A stretch of DNA of 8,293 nt from an uncultured Bacillota bacterium (GCA_937951995.1 CALGAG010000207.1:1-8293), one strand, 5' to 3'; positions 1-6,194 are shown, numbered from the stretch's first letter. The notes: generated by a model not told the origin, from the sequence alone. Numbers and translations are program-made.

Positions 1-221
1 GGTGGGATGGGAAGGGATACCCAAAGGGTCTAAATGGTATAGAGATTCCAGTGCTTTCAAGGATAATTTCTGTCTCGGAGGTCTATGATTTCCTCACAAG
101 GGACAAGGATGGAAGCAAGCTTACAAGGGAAGAGGCCCTAAGACGGATTGAGTCTGAAGCTGGAAGTAGGTTTGACCCAATGGTAACAGGGGCATTGGCT
201 AGGATAATGGATGAGATATAG
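1..221 (+). CDS. HD-GYP domain protein, C-terminal fragment
   Basis: The reading frame is open from the window edge (first complete codon at 3) to a TAG at 219-221, about 72 codons. The fragment begins WDGKGYPKGLNG, which contains the GYP signature of HD-GYP domains. It continues with RIISVSEVYDFLT, matching the usual RII(A/S)VADVYDALT segment, then an EEAL..I...AG..FDP stretch typical of the last helices. Known HD-GYP proteins hydrolyse cyclic di-GMP at a bi-nuclear or tri-nuclear metal site in the cytoplasm. The HD residues and any N-terminal sensor domain lie upstream of the window, so activity and input cannot be judged. It ends where the domain normally ends, so the C terminus looks complete. 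Confidence 0.88.
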   Translation, partial: WDGKGYPKGLNGIEIPVLSRIISVSEVYDFLTRDKDGSKLTREEALRRIESEAGSRFDPMVTGALARIMDEI

Positions 222-225
222 GACT

Positions 226-253
226 GAGAGGGTTAACAGCTCTCTTTTTCTTT
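226..253 (+). terminator. probable weak intrinsic terminator
   Basis: A 5-bp stem GAGAG/CTCTC (226-230 with 240-244) with a 9-nt loop is followed at once by TTTTTCTTT. It sits just after the HD-GYP stop codon and before the next strong ribosome binding site. The stem is short, so termination may be partial. Confidence 0.5.
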
Positions 254-309
254 GTCCAAAACTGTATATATGAAGAAAAACAGGGTATCTCTATTAAAGG
301 AGGTGTGAG

Positions 310-1101
310 ATGCTGGAAAAGTGTATAGCAAGAGCCAGAAATGCCGAAATATATTCCTGGGAGGACAACCTGGTCCTGAAGCTTTTTTATTCCTTTATTC
401 CTAGGGAATCCGTGGAAAGTGAATATTTTAAGACCCGTCTTATTAGAGATAAAACTCCCATATGTCCCGATGTCTATGACAGGATCTCACTGGAGGAGGG
501 AGAAGGAATTGTTTTTGAAAACATTGAAGGTAAATCCATTACATACAACCTATTGAACAACCCTTTACGGCTAAGGGAGTATGCAACCATAATGGCTCAA
601 ACCCATAAAAGCATACATAGAATTACCGTTGATGGACTACCCGAGCTTAATATTGAAATTGGCTCTATAATAGATAAGTCATCCAGGCTTGATGATTATC
701 AGAAGATTAAGCTTAAAAAACTCTTAAGTAATCTACCGAATGATAACAAGCTATGCCATATGAATTTTCATCCCGATAGTATTTTCATCGGAAAGAAGGG
801 GCCAAAGGTAATTGACTGGATGAATGCCAGTTTGGGTAACCCTTTATTGGATGTTGCCAGAACTGTAGTTTTGCTTAGGTTCTCATCCCTGCCATTTCAG
901 AACATTTTATTTAGGGGGGTCCTTAAGCTGAGCCGTGAAATTCTAATCAAGGAATATCTTGATTCATATTTTCAGGAGAAAAAATATGAAGAAAATGATT
1001 TCAATTCCTGTGTGCTGCTGGCTGCTGCGGCGAGAACCTGTGAAAAGCTCCCACAATCTGAAATTGAGAAGTTACAGACATTTCTTCAGGAGGAACTTTA
1101 G
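310..1101 (+). CDS. aminoglycoside phosphotransferase/choline kinase-fold protein, likely catalytically defective
   Basis: A 263-residue protein with a start fixed by AAAGGAGGTG six bases upstream. The fold is recognised from a kinase-like N-lobe (AEIYSWEDNLVLKLF, with K24 as the probable ATP-site lysine), a GIVFENIEGKS hinge-like segment, and a C-lobe block at about 147-186 ending in VIDWMNASLGNPLLDVART. This block is typical of the phosphotransferase family (APH, PF01636) that often reads LCHGDFHPDN...VIDWMNATxGxPLxDVART. Here the catalytic loop reads CHMNFHPDS: the HGD aspartate is N152 and the loop asparagine is S157. The second metal-binding aspartate, D169 in VIDW, is kept. Known active members need the loop Asp as catalytic base, so this is probably a pseudokinase or an enzyme of altered chemistry. 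The frame is intact with no premature stops. It lies 96 bases before a DTD2-like gene on the same strand and may be co-transcribed. The substrate is unknown, and antibiotic resistance should not be assumed. Confidence 0.8.
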   Translation: MLEKCIARARNAEIYSWEDNLVLKLFYSFIPRESVESEYFKTRLIRDKTPICPDVYDRISLEEGEGIVFENIEGKSITYNLLNNPLRLREYATIMAQTHKSIHRITVDGLPELNIEIGSIIDKSSRLDDYQKIKLKKLLSNLPNDNKLCHMNFHPDSIFIGKKGPKVIDWMNASLGNPLLDVARTVVLLRFSSLPFQNILFRGVLKLSREILIKEYLDSYFQEKKYEENDFNSCVLLAAAARTCEKLPQSEIEKLQTFLQEEL

Positions 1102-1183
1102 AGGACTGGTAAGTGTAGGATGGGGTTATGGTTAAGCTCAAATGAAAGTAATGAATTGCAAATCAATTGGACTTGACTAATAG

Positions 1184-1188
1184 AAAGG
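1184..1188 (+). promoter_or_regulatory. ribosome binding site deciding the DTD2-like start
   Basis: AAAGG touches the upstream in-frame ATG at 1189, which is too close to serve it. It lies 9 bases before the ATG at 1198. The start at 1198 is therefore preferred. Confidence 0.6.
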
Positions 1189-1197
1189 ATGTCTAGC

Positions 1198-2145
1198 ATG
1201 GATATTAAAAAGGCAGTATACTATCTCGCAACAGAAGGAAATATAGATCATGTTGCCAGCAGGGTGTATGAAGAGCTTGAAAAGAATCTTCAAATGAAAG
1301 AGCTGGATCTTGTAGTGGATAAGAAGCCTGTTATGAGATATGTGGACGAGGGCAACAATATATTTGATTTTGTAAGGACAGACAGGGTTGTTTGCCATGA
1401 CTATAGAAGCTACCTGCCAATCATGAAGGAAAGCTTCAGTGACTACAATGTGGCTGGCTTGATAACTTGGCATGAGGGAGAAAATGCACCTGATGGTATT
1501 TTGTCGGTACATACAACCGGGGATGTGGAAACTGGAAATTTTGGAAGGGCCAATCCGTTATTCATGCATAATATATTGGTTGCACTGGAAAAGAACAGGA
1601 AAGAGGAAGGGTTGAAAGATTTTTTCGTAACAACGGAGGCAACCCATTGGTCCGGGATTGTATATGGTGACATGGGCCCTGAAGCTATTTTGGAATATGA
1701 GGTTCCCATTATGGATATAGAGATTGGTAGTAGTGAAAAGAGCTGGAGCAATAAGCTTGCAGTAAAGGTTCTGGCAATGTCCCTGTTGGAGATTTTTAGG
1801 AATGACAATTTGGAACTGAAGAGTATTCTATGCACAGGGGGAAAGCATTTTGAGAGAGGTTTTTCAGCCGAACTACTCAATCGATGGGAAGACAAAGGAC
1901 TTGGCATTTCTCATATTATACCGAACCAGTGGATGGTATCAGGTGAATATGAAAAGGAATCTGGTATGGGAAAGCTGCGGGCATGTGTTGACTCAATTGA
2001 AGGCGGAGTTCAAGGCATCGCCATGCACGATGGATTAAAGGGAGCATATAAACAGCAGTTGAGAAATCTAGGAGAGGAGTTGGGAATTCCTGTTTTCAAG
2101 CACCAGTTTCTCAGAAAACCTGAGGAAATAAAGTGGAGCCGGTAG
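1198..2145 (+). CDS. DTD2/GEK1-like D-aminoacyl-tRNA deacylase
   Basis: A 315-residue soluble protein (start at 1198; three more residues if 1189 is used). It carries the motif order of the archaeal/plant deacylase family (PF04414): SVHTTGD at 103-109, EATHW at 147-151, EIGSSEKSW at 175-183 and GGKHF at 214-218. The archaeal family shows HTPGN, EATHHGPT, EIGSTEEEW and GGGHY at equivalent places. Known DTD2 enzymes hydrolyse D-amino acids from mischarged tRNA in the cytoplasm. Here the usual EATHHGPT reads EATHWSGI, so the pocket differs from typical members. The C-terminal part, about 270-302 (GVQGIAMHDGLKG...), is longer than I recall for archaeal proteins. No signal peptide or membrane segment is visible. 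The upstream neighbour is the kinase-fold gene. No convincing terminator follows. Family membership is fairly secure; the reaction in this organism is inferred. Confidence 0.75.
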   Translation: MDIKKAVYYLATEGNIDHVASRVYEELEKNLQMKELDLVVDKKPVMRYVDEGNNIFDFVRTDRVVCHDYRSYLPIMKESFSDYNVAGLITWHEGENAPDGILSVHTTGDVETGNFGRANPLFMHNILVALEKNRKEEGLKDFFVTTEATHWSGIVYGDMGPEAILEYEVPIMDIEIGSSEKSWSNKLAVKVLAMSLLEIFRNDNLELKSILCTGGKHFERGFSAELLNRWEDKGLGISHIIPNQWMVSGEYEKESGMGKLRACVDSIEGGVQGIAMHDGLKGAYKQQLRNLGEELGIPVFKHQFLRKPEEIKWSR

Positions 2146-2204
2146 GGAGGTGTATCATCGGTAGCTAAGGTTAAAGATCACCTGTGACAAGATATTAACA
2201 GTAT

Positions 2205-2233
2205 TTGACAATATAACAACTTGCAAAAAATAT
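2205..2233 (+). promoter_or_regulatory. candidate promoter for P1
   Basis: A perfect TTGACA at 2205-2210 lies 17 bases before a poor -10 (AAATAT, 2228-2233), in an AT-rich 178-base gap ahead of P1. The -35 is good but the -10 matches consensus at only three positions, so this is tentative. Confidence 0.28.
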
Positions 2234-2323
2234 CCCATATATAGATAGAAATGAATATTAACTGGGTATATACTTCACAAGTAAGATGAAAAGACTTTAA
2301 AAATGGTTAGGGAGAGTGATGTG

Positions 2324-2782
2324 ATGAGTATATACAAGGAAATCAGGACGGATTTATGGGAATTGGCAAGTAACCTGGACAGGCACACCAGAAAGAAGAT
2401 GGAGCTGCAGGTTTATACTAATATAGTGAATAGAATGGAACATTTATGCAATGATTACAACGAATGTAGTATCTTCCTGGAAGACATGTCCTCCACGATT
2501 AAGGAGATTAAAGAGAAAGAGGGTGACCTTAAGAGGGAAGATATCCGTGCCATGAAAAAAGTACGGAAGGATGTTGAGTCCTACTTGGAAGATGAGCATG
2601 ACCTGATTAGAAAGGGAAAATTCATGTTCAAGTACATGACAGTAGGAGCAGCTGCAGGAGCACTTGTGGGATACCTCTTTATGAGCTTCATGCCTGTTGG
2701 GGTGCTCTTGGGGGCTTTGGTTGGAATTGGAATAGGTACCAAGCTTGATAGAGATGCAAAAAATGAAGGAGTTCAGATTTAA
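2324..2782 (+). CDS. P1: small two-TM protein, first of three paralogues
   Basis: I do not recognise a named family. The start at 2324 is chosen because AGGGAG (2309-2314) lies 9 bases upstream, whereas the ATG at 2303 has no ribosome binding site. The resulting 152 residues align without gaps to P2 (5693) and P3 (6195). Residues 1-100 are charged, mostly helical and probably cytoplasmic. NEC places C48 in the column shared by all three, but residue 45 is Tyr and the nearest other cysteine is C42, so P1 lacks the CxxC. H92 is also shared, in EHDLIRKG. Residues about 104-121 and 123-138 form two hydrophobic, glycine- and alanine-rich segments (VGAAAGALVGYLF; GVLLGALVGIGIG), like a glycine-zipper hairpin, followed by a charged tail. 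The predicted topology is both ends inside. It is monocistronic, with a terminator directly after it. Function is unknown. Confidence 0.82.
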   Translation: MSIYKEIRTDLWELASNLDRHTRKKMELQVYTNIVNRMEHLCNDYNECSIFLEDMSSTIKEIKEKEGDLKREDIRAMKKVRKDVESYLEDEHDLIRKGKFMFKYMTVGAAAGALVGYLFMSFMPVGVLLGALVGIGIGTKLDRDAKNEGVQI

Positions 2783-2794
2783 TGAATTTACATG

Positions 2795-2823
2795 GCCGGA
2801 TTTATTTCCGGCTTTATTTTTTT
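2795..2823 (+). terminator. intrinsic terminator after P1
   Basis: A GC-rich 6-bp stem, GCCGGA (2795-2800) with TCCGGC (2807-2812), and a 6-nt loop are followed by TTTATTTTTTT. It is 12 bases past the P1 stop. Its T tract runs directly into the -35 box of the next promoter. Confidence 0.88.
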
Positions 2824-2852
2824 GACAAACCACCAGCTTGTTCTGTTATAAT
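2822..2852 (+). promoter_or_regulatory. strong sigma-A-type promoter of the stalk-domain gene
   Basis: A perfect TTGACA at 2822-2827 and a perfect TATAAT at 2847-2852 are separated by 19 bases, with an extended -10 TG at 2844-2845. The long spacer is offset by the extended -10. Transcription would begin near 2859, about 30 bases before the start codon. Confidence 0.85.
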
Positions 2853-2877
2853 TGGAGTACAGTAACTGACTACATAA

Positions 2878-2882
2878 GGGAG
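2878..2882 (+). promoter_or_regulatory. ribosome binding site deciding the stalk-protein start
   Basis: GGGAG at 2878-2882 overlaps the in-frame GTG at 2882 and lies 8 bases before the ATG at 2891. The ATG is therefore the start. Confidence 0.75.
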
Positions 2883-2890
2883 TGTTCAAT

Positions 2891-3961
2891 ATGGTAAGAC
2901 TTGCTGGAATAAAAAGCTTGAGCATGATTTTATCCATGATGATAATTTTCAACACGGGTATTTACACAACAGAAGCAACCGGAGACCTTTACCAGGTGAA
3001 AGGGTATTCTGAGGATGTGGCAGACTTTAAGGTTTCAAATGTAGTGGAAACCTTTGACGCGACTACTATTGACAAGGCCTTCGATGCCGGTTTGATTGCA
3101 GAACTTCCTGTTGAGATAGTGGTGGAGAATAATGGTGGATCAAGCTTTGGCGCCTACAGACTTGAAAGGTCTGAAAGTGGATTGTATGGTTATAATCCTG
3201 ATGCACAGCTGACGGTCATTGGAGAGGTCTCCACAATGATTCCAGTTGAAGGAGCCAAGAAGAATATTTTTGGATTGTATAATGAAGACCAGTTGGAGCA
3301 AGTAACACTAAAGATAGATGATCTTGAAGATCATGAATATCAAGACATGGAGTATCTTCCTGGTGCAAAAATAATCATTGACCAGCCAGGTGACTACTAT
3401 ATAATGTTCAGGATAAAAGCAACAATGGGAGCAACAGAGGCCTTCCTGCGAGTGGTTGATTCGGTGGAAGATGGACAAGCTGTTGAAAAACAGGAGGAAG
3501 TTGCGGAAGTCGTGGAAGCAATACCCTCAAACGTTTCGATTTTAGTGGATGGTACAGATATTTCCTTTGAAGCCTATAATATAGGTGGCAATAATTTCTT
3601 TAAGCTTAGGGACCTTGCTTTTTCCCTTAACCAGTCCAATAAAAGCTTTGATGTCGGCTGGAGTGAGGAAGATAGAACCATTGAAATAATGGAGAAAAGA
3701 CCTTACACCACCGTAGGGGGTGAAATGGGAACAAGAGTTTCTACGGATAACAAGGGAACTATTAACAAAGACCCAGTTTTATTAAACGGTGAGGAAGTTG
3801 ATCTTCTGGCATATAATATCGGTGGAAACAACTATTTTAAACTGAGAGATCTAGCGGAGAAGATTGATTTTGGTGTGACCTGGGATGGTCAATCAAGAAC
3901 AATAGAAATAAATACAGAAAACTCATATGTAGAAGAAATACCACAAAAGCAGATTTTTTAA
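2891..3961 (+). CDS. secreted stalk-domain (Cu amine oxidase N-terminal-like) protein
   Basis: A 356-residue exported protein. Residues 1-31 form a Sec signal peptide: basic R3 and K8, then a hydrophobic LSMILSMMIIF core, with likely cleavage near TEA-TGD. Residues about 32-190 are a predicted beta-rich domain I do not recognise, followed by an acidic linker near 192-210 (VEDGQAVEKQEEVAEVVEA). Residues about 216-342 match the stalk domain common in clostridial surface proteins (PF07833 type). It has two copies of AYNIGGNN(F/Y)FKLRDLA, starting at 228 and 307, each with VDG or LNG upstream and a W...RTIEI strand downstream; a TTVGGEMGTRVS segment lies between. Despite the family name, no copper oxidase activity is expected. 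There is no sortase motif or membrane anchor, so the protein is probably released or held in the wall non-covalently. It has its own promoter and ends inside the hairpin shared with the convergent lipoprotein gene. Confidence 0.87.
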   Translation: MVRLAGIKSLSMILSMMIIFNTGIYTTEATGDLYQVKGYSEDVADFKVSNVVETFDATTIDKAFDAGLIAELPVEIVVENNGGSSFGAYRLERSESGLYGYNPDAQLTVIGEVSTMIPVEGAKKNIFGLYNEDQLEQVTLKIDDLEDHEYQDMEYLPGAKIIIDQPGDYYIMFRIKATMGATEAFLRVVDSVEDGQAVEKQEEVAEVVEAIPSNVSILVDGTDISFEAYNIGGNNFFKLRDLAFSLNQSNKSFDVGWSEEDRTIEIMEKRPYTTVGGEMGTRVSTDNKGTINKDPVLLNGEEVDLLAYNIGGNNYFKLRDLAEKIDFGVTWDGQSRTIEINTENSYVEEIPQKQIF

Positions 3962-3979
3962 GATCTGCTTTTGTGGTAT
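3938..3979. terminator. 17-bp perfect inverted repeat between convergent genes, likely bidirectional terminator
   Basis: The 5' arm (3938-3954, ATACCACAAAAGCAGAT) is perfectly repeated inverted at 3963-3979, with an 8-base loop. The arm covers the last codons of the stalk-protein gene, and its TAA (3959-3961) lies in the loop. The minus-strand gene stops at 3986, 6 bases beyond. On the minus strand the stem is followed by TTCTTCT; on the plus strand the following bases are TAAATCTTT, without a proper T run. It should therefore act best for the lipoprotein gene. Confidence 0.75.
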
Positions 3980-3985
3980 AAATCT

Positions 3986-4687
3986 TTAGGGTTCAAAGGT
4001 AGTGTAGTCTTCAGGAATTTCAAAAAGGCTCATGTCTACAGAGTCTAAAAATTCTTCAATATACCAAACAGACTCATGGTCAGTCCCCTTCATTTCCATC
4101 CCAACCAGATTTTCACTGTCAAAATAGTATCTAATTGTTCCATCTTCCACCCTGTACTCCTCAAATTTTCTGATTTCACCCATAAATTCCGCTGTTCCAC
4201 TTTGTGAGTATTCCATACCATCGGTTTCCAAAACCTCATTTTCATTTGCTTCGAACTCGGCAGCCTGGTCTGTATCGGCAGGAAATATCATTACCATTTT
4301 TTGCTCATGCATAACCATATATAACTTGCCATCCATCTGGATTGTTTTGCTCTTAGCCAGCTCTGAGTCAAATACGGTTGCAAAATTATCTCCGTCCACT
4401 GCAGTAGTTATTGTTGCCTCGAATTCTTGACCATCTATACTGGTAACAGTACGGTACTTCATTGTGTAGCTGTTACTCATCATTACTTCTGCGTAGGCAG
4501 ATGACAACAGATTTACCTCTTGCTCTCCCTGTTGCTCTTCCTCAGTAGGCCGCTCGGTTACAGGAGTTTCAGCATTTTCTTCTTCCACTGCTGCCGGCTC
4601 AGGATCAGCGGGAGTTTCCTGGCTACATCCGACAAACAACATCGAAAGTACAAGTATGAATCCAACAATAACCATATATTTTTTCAC
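3986..4687 (-). CDS. lipoprotein, LolA/DUF4412-like
   Basis: A 233-residue minus-strand protein starting at GTG (4687-4685), with GGAGGG seven bases upstream (4695-4700 on the plus strand). Residues 1-20 form a lipoprotein signal peptide with the lipobox FVGC, so C21 becomes the lipidated N terminus on the outer face of the membrane. Residues about 22-58 are an acidic, Pro/Glu-rich linker. The rest is predicted mainly beta: SNSYTMKYRT..., then DGKLYMVMHEQKMVMI, RYYFDSENLVGMEM and a terminal SLFEIPEDY. The repeated strand pattern and the FEIPxDY ending resemble LolA-like lipoproteins (for example DUF4412) often seen in Firmicutes. The family call is a resemblance, not a motif proof. It is transcribed divergently from the J-like operon and convergently with the stalk protein, so two of the three adjacent units here make envelope proteins. 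The ligand is unknown. Confidence 0.82.
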   Translation of the reverse strand: MKKYMVIVGFILVLSMLFVGCSQETPADPEPAAVEEENAETPVTERPTEEEQQGEQEVNLLSSAYAEVMMSNSYTMKYRTVTSIDGQEFEATITTAVDGDNFATVFDSELAKSKTIQMDGKLYMVMHEQKMVMIFPADTDQAAEFEANENEVLETDGMEYSQSGTAEFMGEIRKFEEYRVEDGTIRYYFDSENLVGMEMKGTDHESVWYIEEFLDSVDMSLFEIPEDYTTFEP

Positions 4688-4728
4688 TTCTTATCCCTCC
4701 TTCCCAAATGATATCGACTTTCAAAAAC

Positions 4729-4758
4729 TATATACCCCATGGGATATAACATAAGCAA
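4729..4758 (-). promoter_or_regulatory. candidate promoter of the lipoprotein gene
   Basis: Read on the minus strand, TTGCTT (4758-4753) is followed after 18 bases by TATATA (4734-4729). This leaves about 40 bases to the GTG start. The -35 matches four of six consensus bases. Confidence 0.42.
4731..4748. repeat. 18-bp interrupted palindrome in the divergent promoter region
   Basis: TATA-C-CCCATGGG-A-TATA has a perfect 8-bp core (4736-4743) and matching TATA flanks with one mismatched pair. It overlaps the -10 and spacer of the candidate lipoprotein promoter. It has the size of a dimeric repressor operator, but no regulator is known. Confidence 0.4.
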
Positions 4759-4795
4759 AGCAGTCAAGTCCAGACGTGATTTGTCCCAAGTCATG

Positions 4796-4804
4796 TGGTA
4801 TAAT
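4796..4804 (+). promoter_or_regulatory. extended -10 promoter of the J-like/P2/P3 operon
   Basis: TGG-TATAAT is a perfect extended -10 element (TG at 4796-4797, TATAAT at 4799-4804). The -35 region is weak (GTGATT at 4776-4781 with 17-base spacing), which extended -10 promoters tolerate. Transcription would start near 4811. That is downstream of the in-frame GTG at 4776, so translation cannot begin there. Confidence 0.72.
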
Positions 4805-4828
4805 TAAGGTAAAGAAGGCTTTGAAAGA

Positions 4829-4834
4829 AGGTGA
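4829..4834 (+). promoter_or_regulatory. ribosome binding site for a TTG start
   Basis: AGGTGA, within AAAGAAGGTGAG, lies 4 bases before TTG at 4839. With the promoter at 4796-4804 it fixes the rare TTG as the start of the J-like gene. Confidence 0.65.
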
Positions 4835-4838
4835 GAAC

Positions 4839-5660
4839 TTGTCTGATGCCAACAATCAAAAGGAAATAACTAAACTCCTTGATGAATACAATCAATTGAG
4901 AAAAAAGACAGCAAAAGCAATAGTGAAAAGGGATCGCATGAGCTACCATACCTATGTTGATTACAAAACCATGTATGTCACTGAAATAGGGGAGCTGGAA
5001 TATGAATTTCTCAAGGTGGAGAATGACCTGCTAAAAATGCGTAGAAAGGTTGAAATGATCCACAGTCTCATGGATAATGATGAGAAAATTGATATATCCC
5101 TTATTGAACACATGTTGATGAAGGAGTTCCAAGATAAGGATATAAAGCTGAAAAGGATGGAGCAAGACATTGAAATCGCAAGTATTCTAAGAGATGACGA
5201 GAGGTTGTCCAGGAAGGATGAGAATCTCATGGATAAATTGTATGAGGAAATGATTCTGGAACTTCATCCGGATATCAATGCTGAAGTCACACCAGACCAG
5301 GACTTGGACTGGGAAAAGATAGTTTGGACGTATGAGACATCAGATCTTGAAGCCATGGTAACCCTCAGGGAGTTGTTGGATGAGGGCAGACCATCTTACG
5401 GTTTGATGGAAGTTGACTCATACAAGTTGGAGGATAGGGTGGAGGCACTAAAGGAAACCTTAAGGAGGGTTAAATCTGAAATCGAGGAAATGAAAACAAT
5501 TTTCCCCTTTGACGTGGTTGACCTGCTTAAGGATGAGAAATGGTTAGATGAAAAAAAGAAAGAGTTAAAGGAAAACACAGAGATTTATAGGGATGTGGAG
5601 GAGGAGTTAGGCAATTACTTGCTTAAGATACTCCCTCAAAATGTAATTTTTAAAAATTGA
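4839..5660 (+). CDS. coiled-coil protein with an HPD (J-domain-like) motif
   Basis: A 273-residue soluble protein from TTG at 4839. The longer frame from GTG 4776 is rejected because the promoter lies inside it. Residues about 7-125 are long charged helices, with IGELEYEFLKVENDLLKMRRKVEMI at about 50-74 the most regular coiled-coil stretch. Residues about 128-181 resemble the degenerate J domain of Firmicutes proteins: KLYEEMILELHPDIN, with H143-P144-D145 at the helix II/III turn, then W...VWTYETSDLEAMVTLREL in place of helix III. J-domain HPD normally stimulates the Hsp70 ATPase. Helix II here is acidic rather than basic, so DnaK binding is uncertain. Residues about 195-260 form another coiled coil. 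There is no signal peptide or TM segment. It is the first gene of an operon, 32 bases before P2, so it may act with the two membrane paralogues. Confidence 0.8.
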   Translation: MSDANNQKEITKLLDEYNQLRKKTAKAIVKRDRMSYHTYVDYKTMYVTEIGELEYEFLKVENDLLKMRRKVEMIHSLMDNDEKIDISLIEHMLMKEFQDKDIKLKRMEQDIEIASILRDDERLSRKDENLMDKLYEEMILELHPDINAEVTPDQDLDWEKIVWTYETSDLEAMVTLRELLDEGRPSYGLMEVDSYKLEDRVEALKETLRRVKSEIEEMKTIFPFDVVDLLKDEKWLDEKKKELKENTEIYRDVEEELGNYLLKILPQNVIFKN

Positions 5661-5679
5661 TACTTTTAACCTAATTTAT

Positions 5680-5685
5680 GGAGGT
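5680..5685 (+). promoter_or_regulatory. ribosome binding site deciding the P2 start
   Basis: GGAGGT overlaps the in-frame ATG at 5678 and sits 7 bases before the ATG at 5693. The start is therefore 5693. Confidence 0.8.
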
Positions 5686-5692
5686 AGAGTCG

Positions 5693-6148
5693 ATGAAAGC
5701 TTCGAAAAACTTACAGAACAATATTACCAAGTTATCTAAATCCTTAAAGGAGAAGGACAAGGTAGTTCTAGACCTGGACTTGTTCGAAACCATGATTATT
5801 AGACTGGAAACCCTTGCAGGAAAATGTCAGGAGTGCAGGAGCCTTTTGGATGAAGCCCAGCCACACTTCAAGGACCTGGCAGACAACAATGGTATTGCAG
5901 ACAGGGACATGAGGAAAAGGCAAGATAACCTTAGGGAAAGAATGGTAAAGCATTTAAGAAAGAGGCACGGCCTTTACAGAGCAGGTCATTTCATGAGCAT
6001 CTACCTTCCATTGGGAATTTCCATAGGTGTGACTTTGGGACTTGTTTACAGCAGACTCCTATACTATTCTGTTGCCGGGGCGGCCTTTGGGTATTTAATT
6101 GGTCTTCTGGTTGATAGCTTTGTCATGAAGAAAAAGAGCAGGATTTAG
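5693..6148 (+). CDS. P2: small two-TM protein with CxxC, paralogue of P1 and P3
   Basis: A 151-residue protein of no family I can name. Residues 1-44 are helical and charged. C45-Q-E-C48 forms a CxxC, which could bind metal or be redox-active. Residues 50-95 are helical, leading to KHLRKRHGLYRAGHF with H87 and H92, both at the same positions in P3. Residues about 101-120 (LPLGISIGVTLGLVY) and 124-141 (SVAGAAFGYLIGLLV) are hydrophobic membrane helices with glycine spacing, and the C-terminal tail is basic (KKKSR). This predicts a membrane hairpin with both ends in the cytoplasm. Gap-free identity to P3 is about one residue in five, concentrated at the cysteines, the HGL motif and the first TM helix (ISIG..LGL against VSIG..LGL). 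It is the middle gene of the operon, 46 bases before P3. Function is unknown. Confidence 0.85.
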   Translation: MKASKNLQNNITKLSKSLKEKDKVVLDLDLFETMIIRLETLAGKCQECRSLLDEAQPHFKDLADNNGIADRDMRKRQDNLRERMVKHLRKRHGLYRAGHFMSIYLPLGISIGVTLGLVYSRLLYYSVAGAAFGYLIGLLVDSFVMKKKSRI

Positions 6149-6194
6149 ATTTAAATAGATTTGAACAATTATCAAAGAGAAAAGAGGCAAGTAA

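Noticed and set aside
310..1101. Aminoglycoside resistance gene
   Set aside because: The kinase fold is shared with many unrelated phosphotransferases, and the catalytic loop is degenerate.
1156..1183. TTGCAA-N16-TAATAG as a promoter for the DTD2-like gene
   Set aside because: Transcription would begin at about 1190, after the ribosome binding site and almost at the start codon.
1443..1907. Long minus-strand open frame inside the DTD2-like gene
   Set aside because: Antisense shadow of a gene with strong family motifs; no ribosome binding site and no recognisable domain.
2146..2170. GGGAGGTG like a ribosome binding site after the DTD2-like stop
   Set aside because: No start codon with an open frame follows, and stops appear within a few codons.
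2444..2833. Minus-strand open frame over P1 and its terminator
   Set aside because: Runs through the terminator and opposes a conserved paralogue; low-complexity Ser/Cys/His-rich translation.
2891..3961. Copper amine oxidase enzyme
   Set aside because: Only the small N-terminal-type stalk domain is present; there is no catalytic domain or topaquinone site.
5645..5658. 14-bp palindrome AATTTTTAAAAATT at the end of the J-like gene
   Set aside because: Pure A/T, no loop and within coding sequence; expected by chance in this composition.
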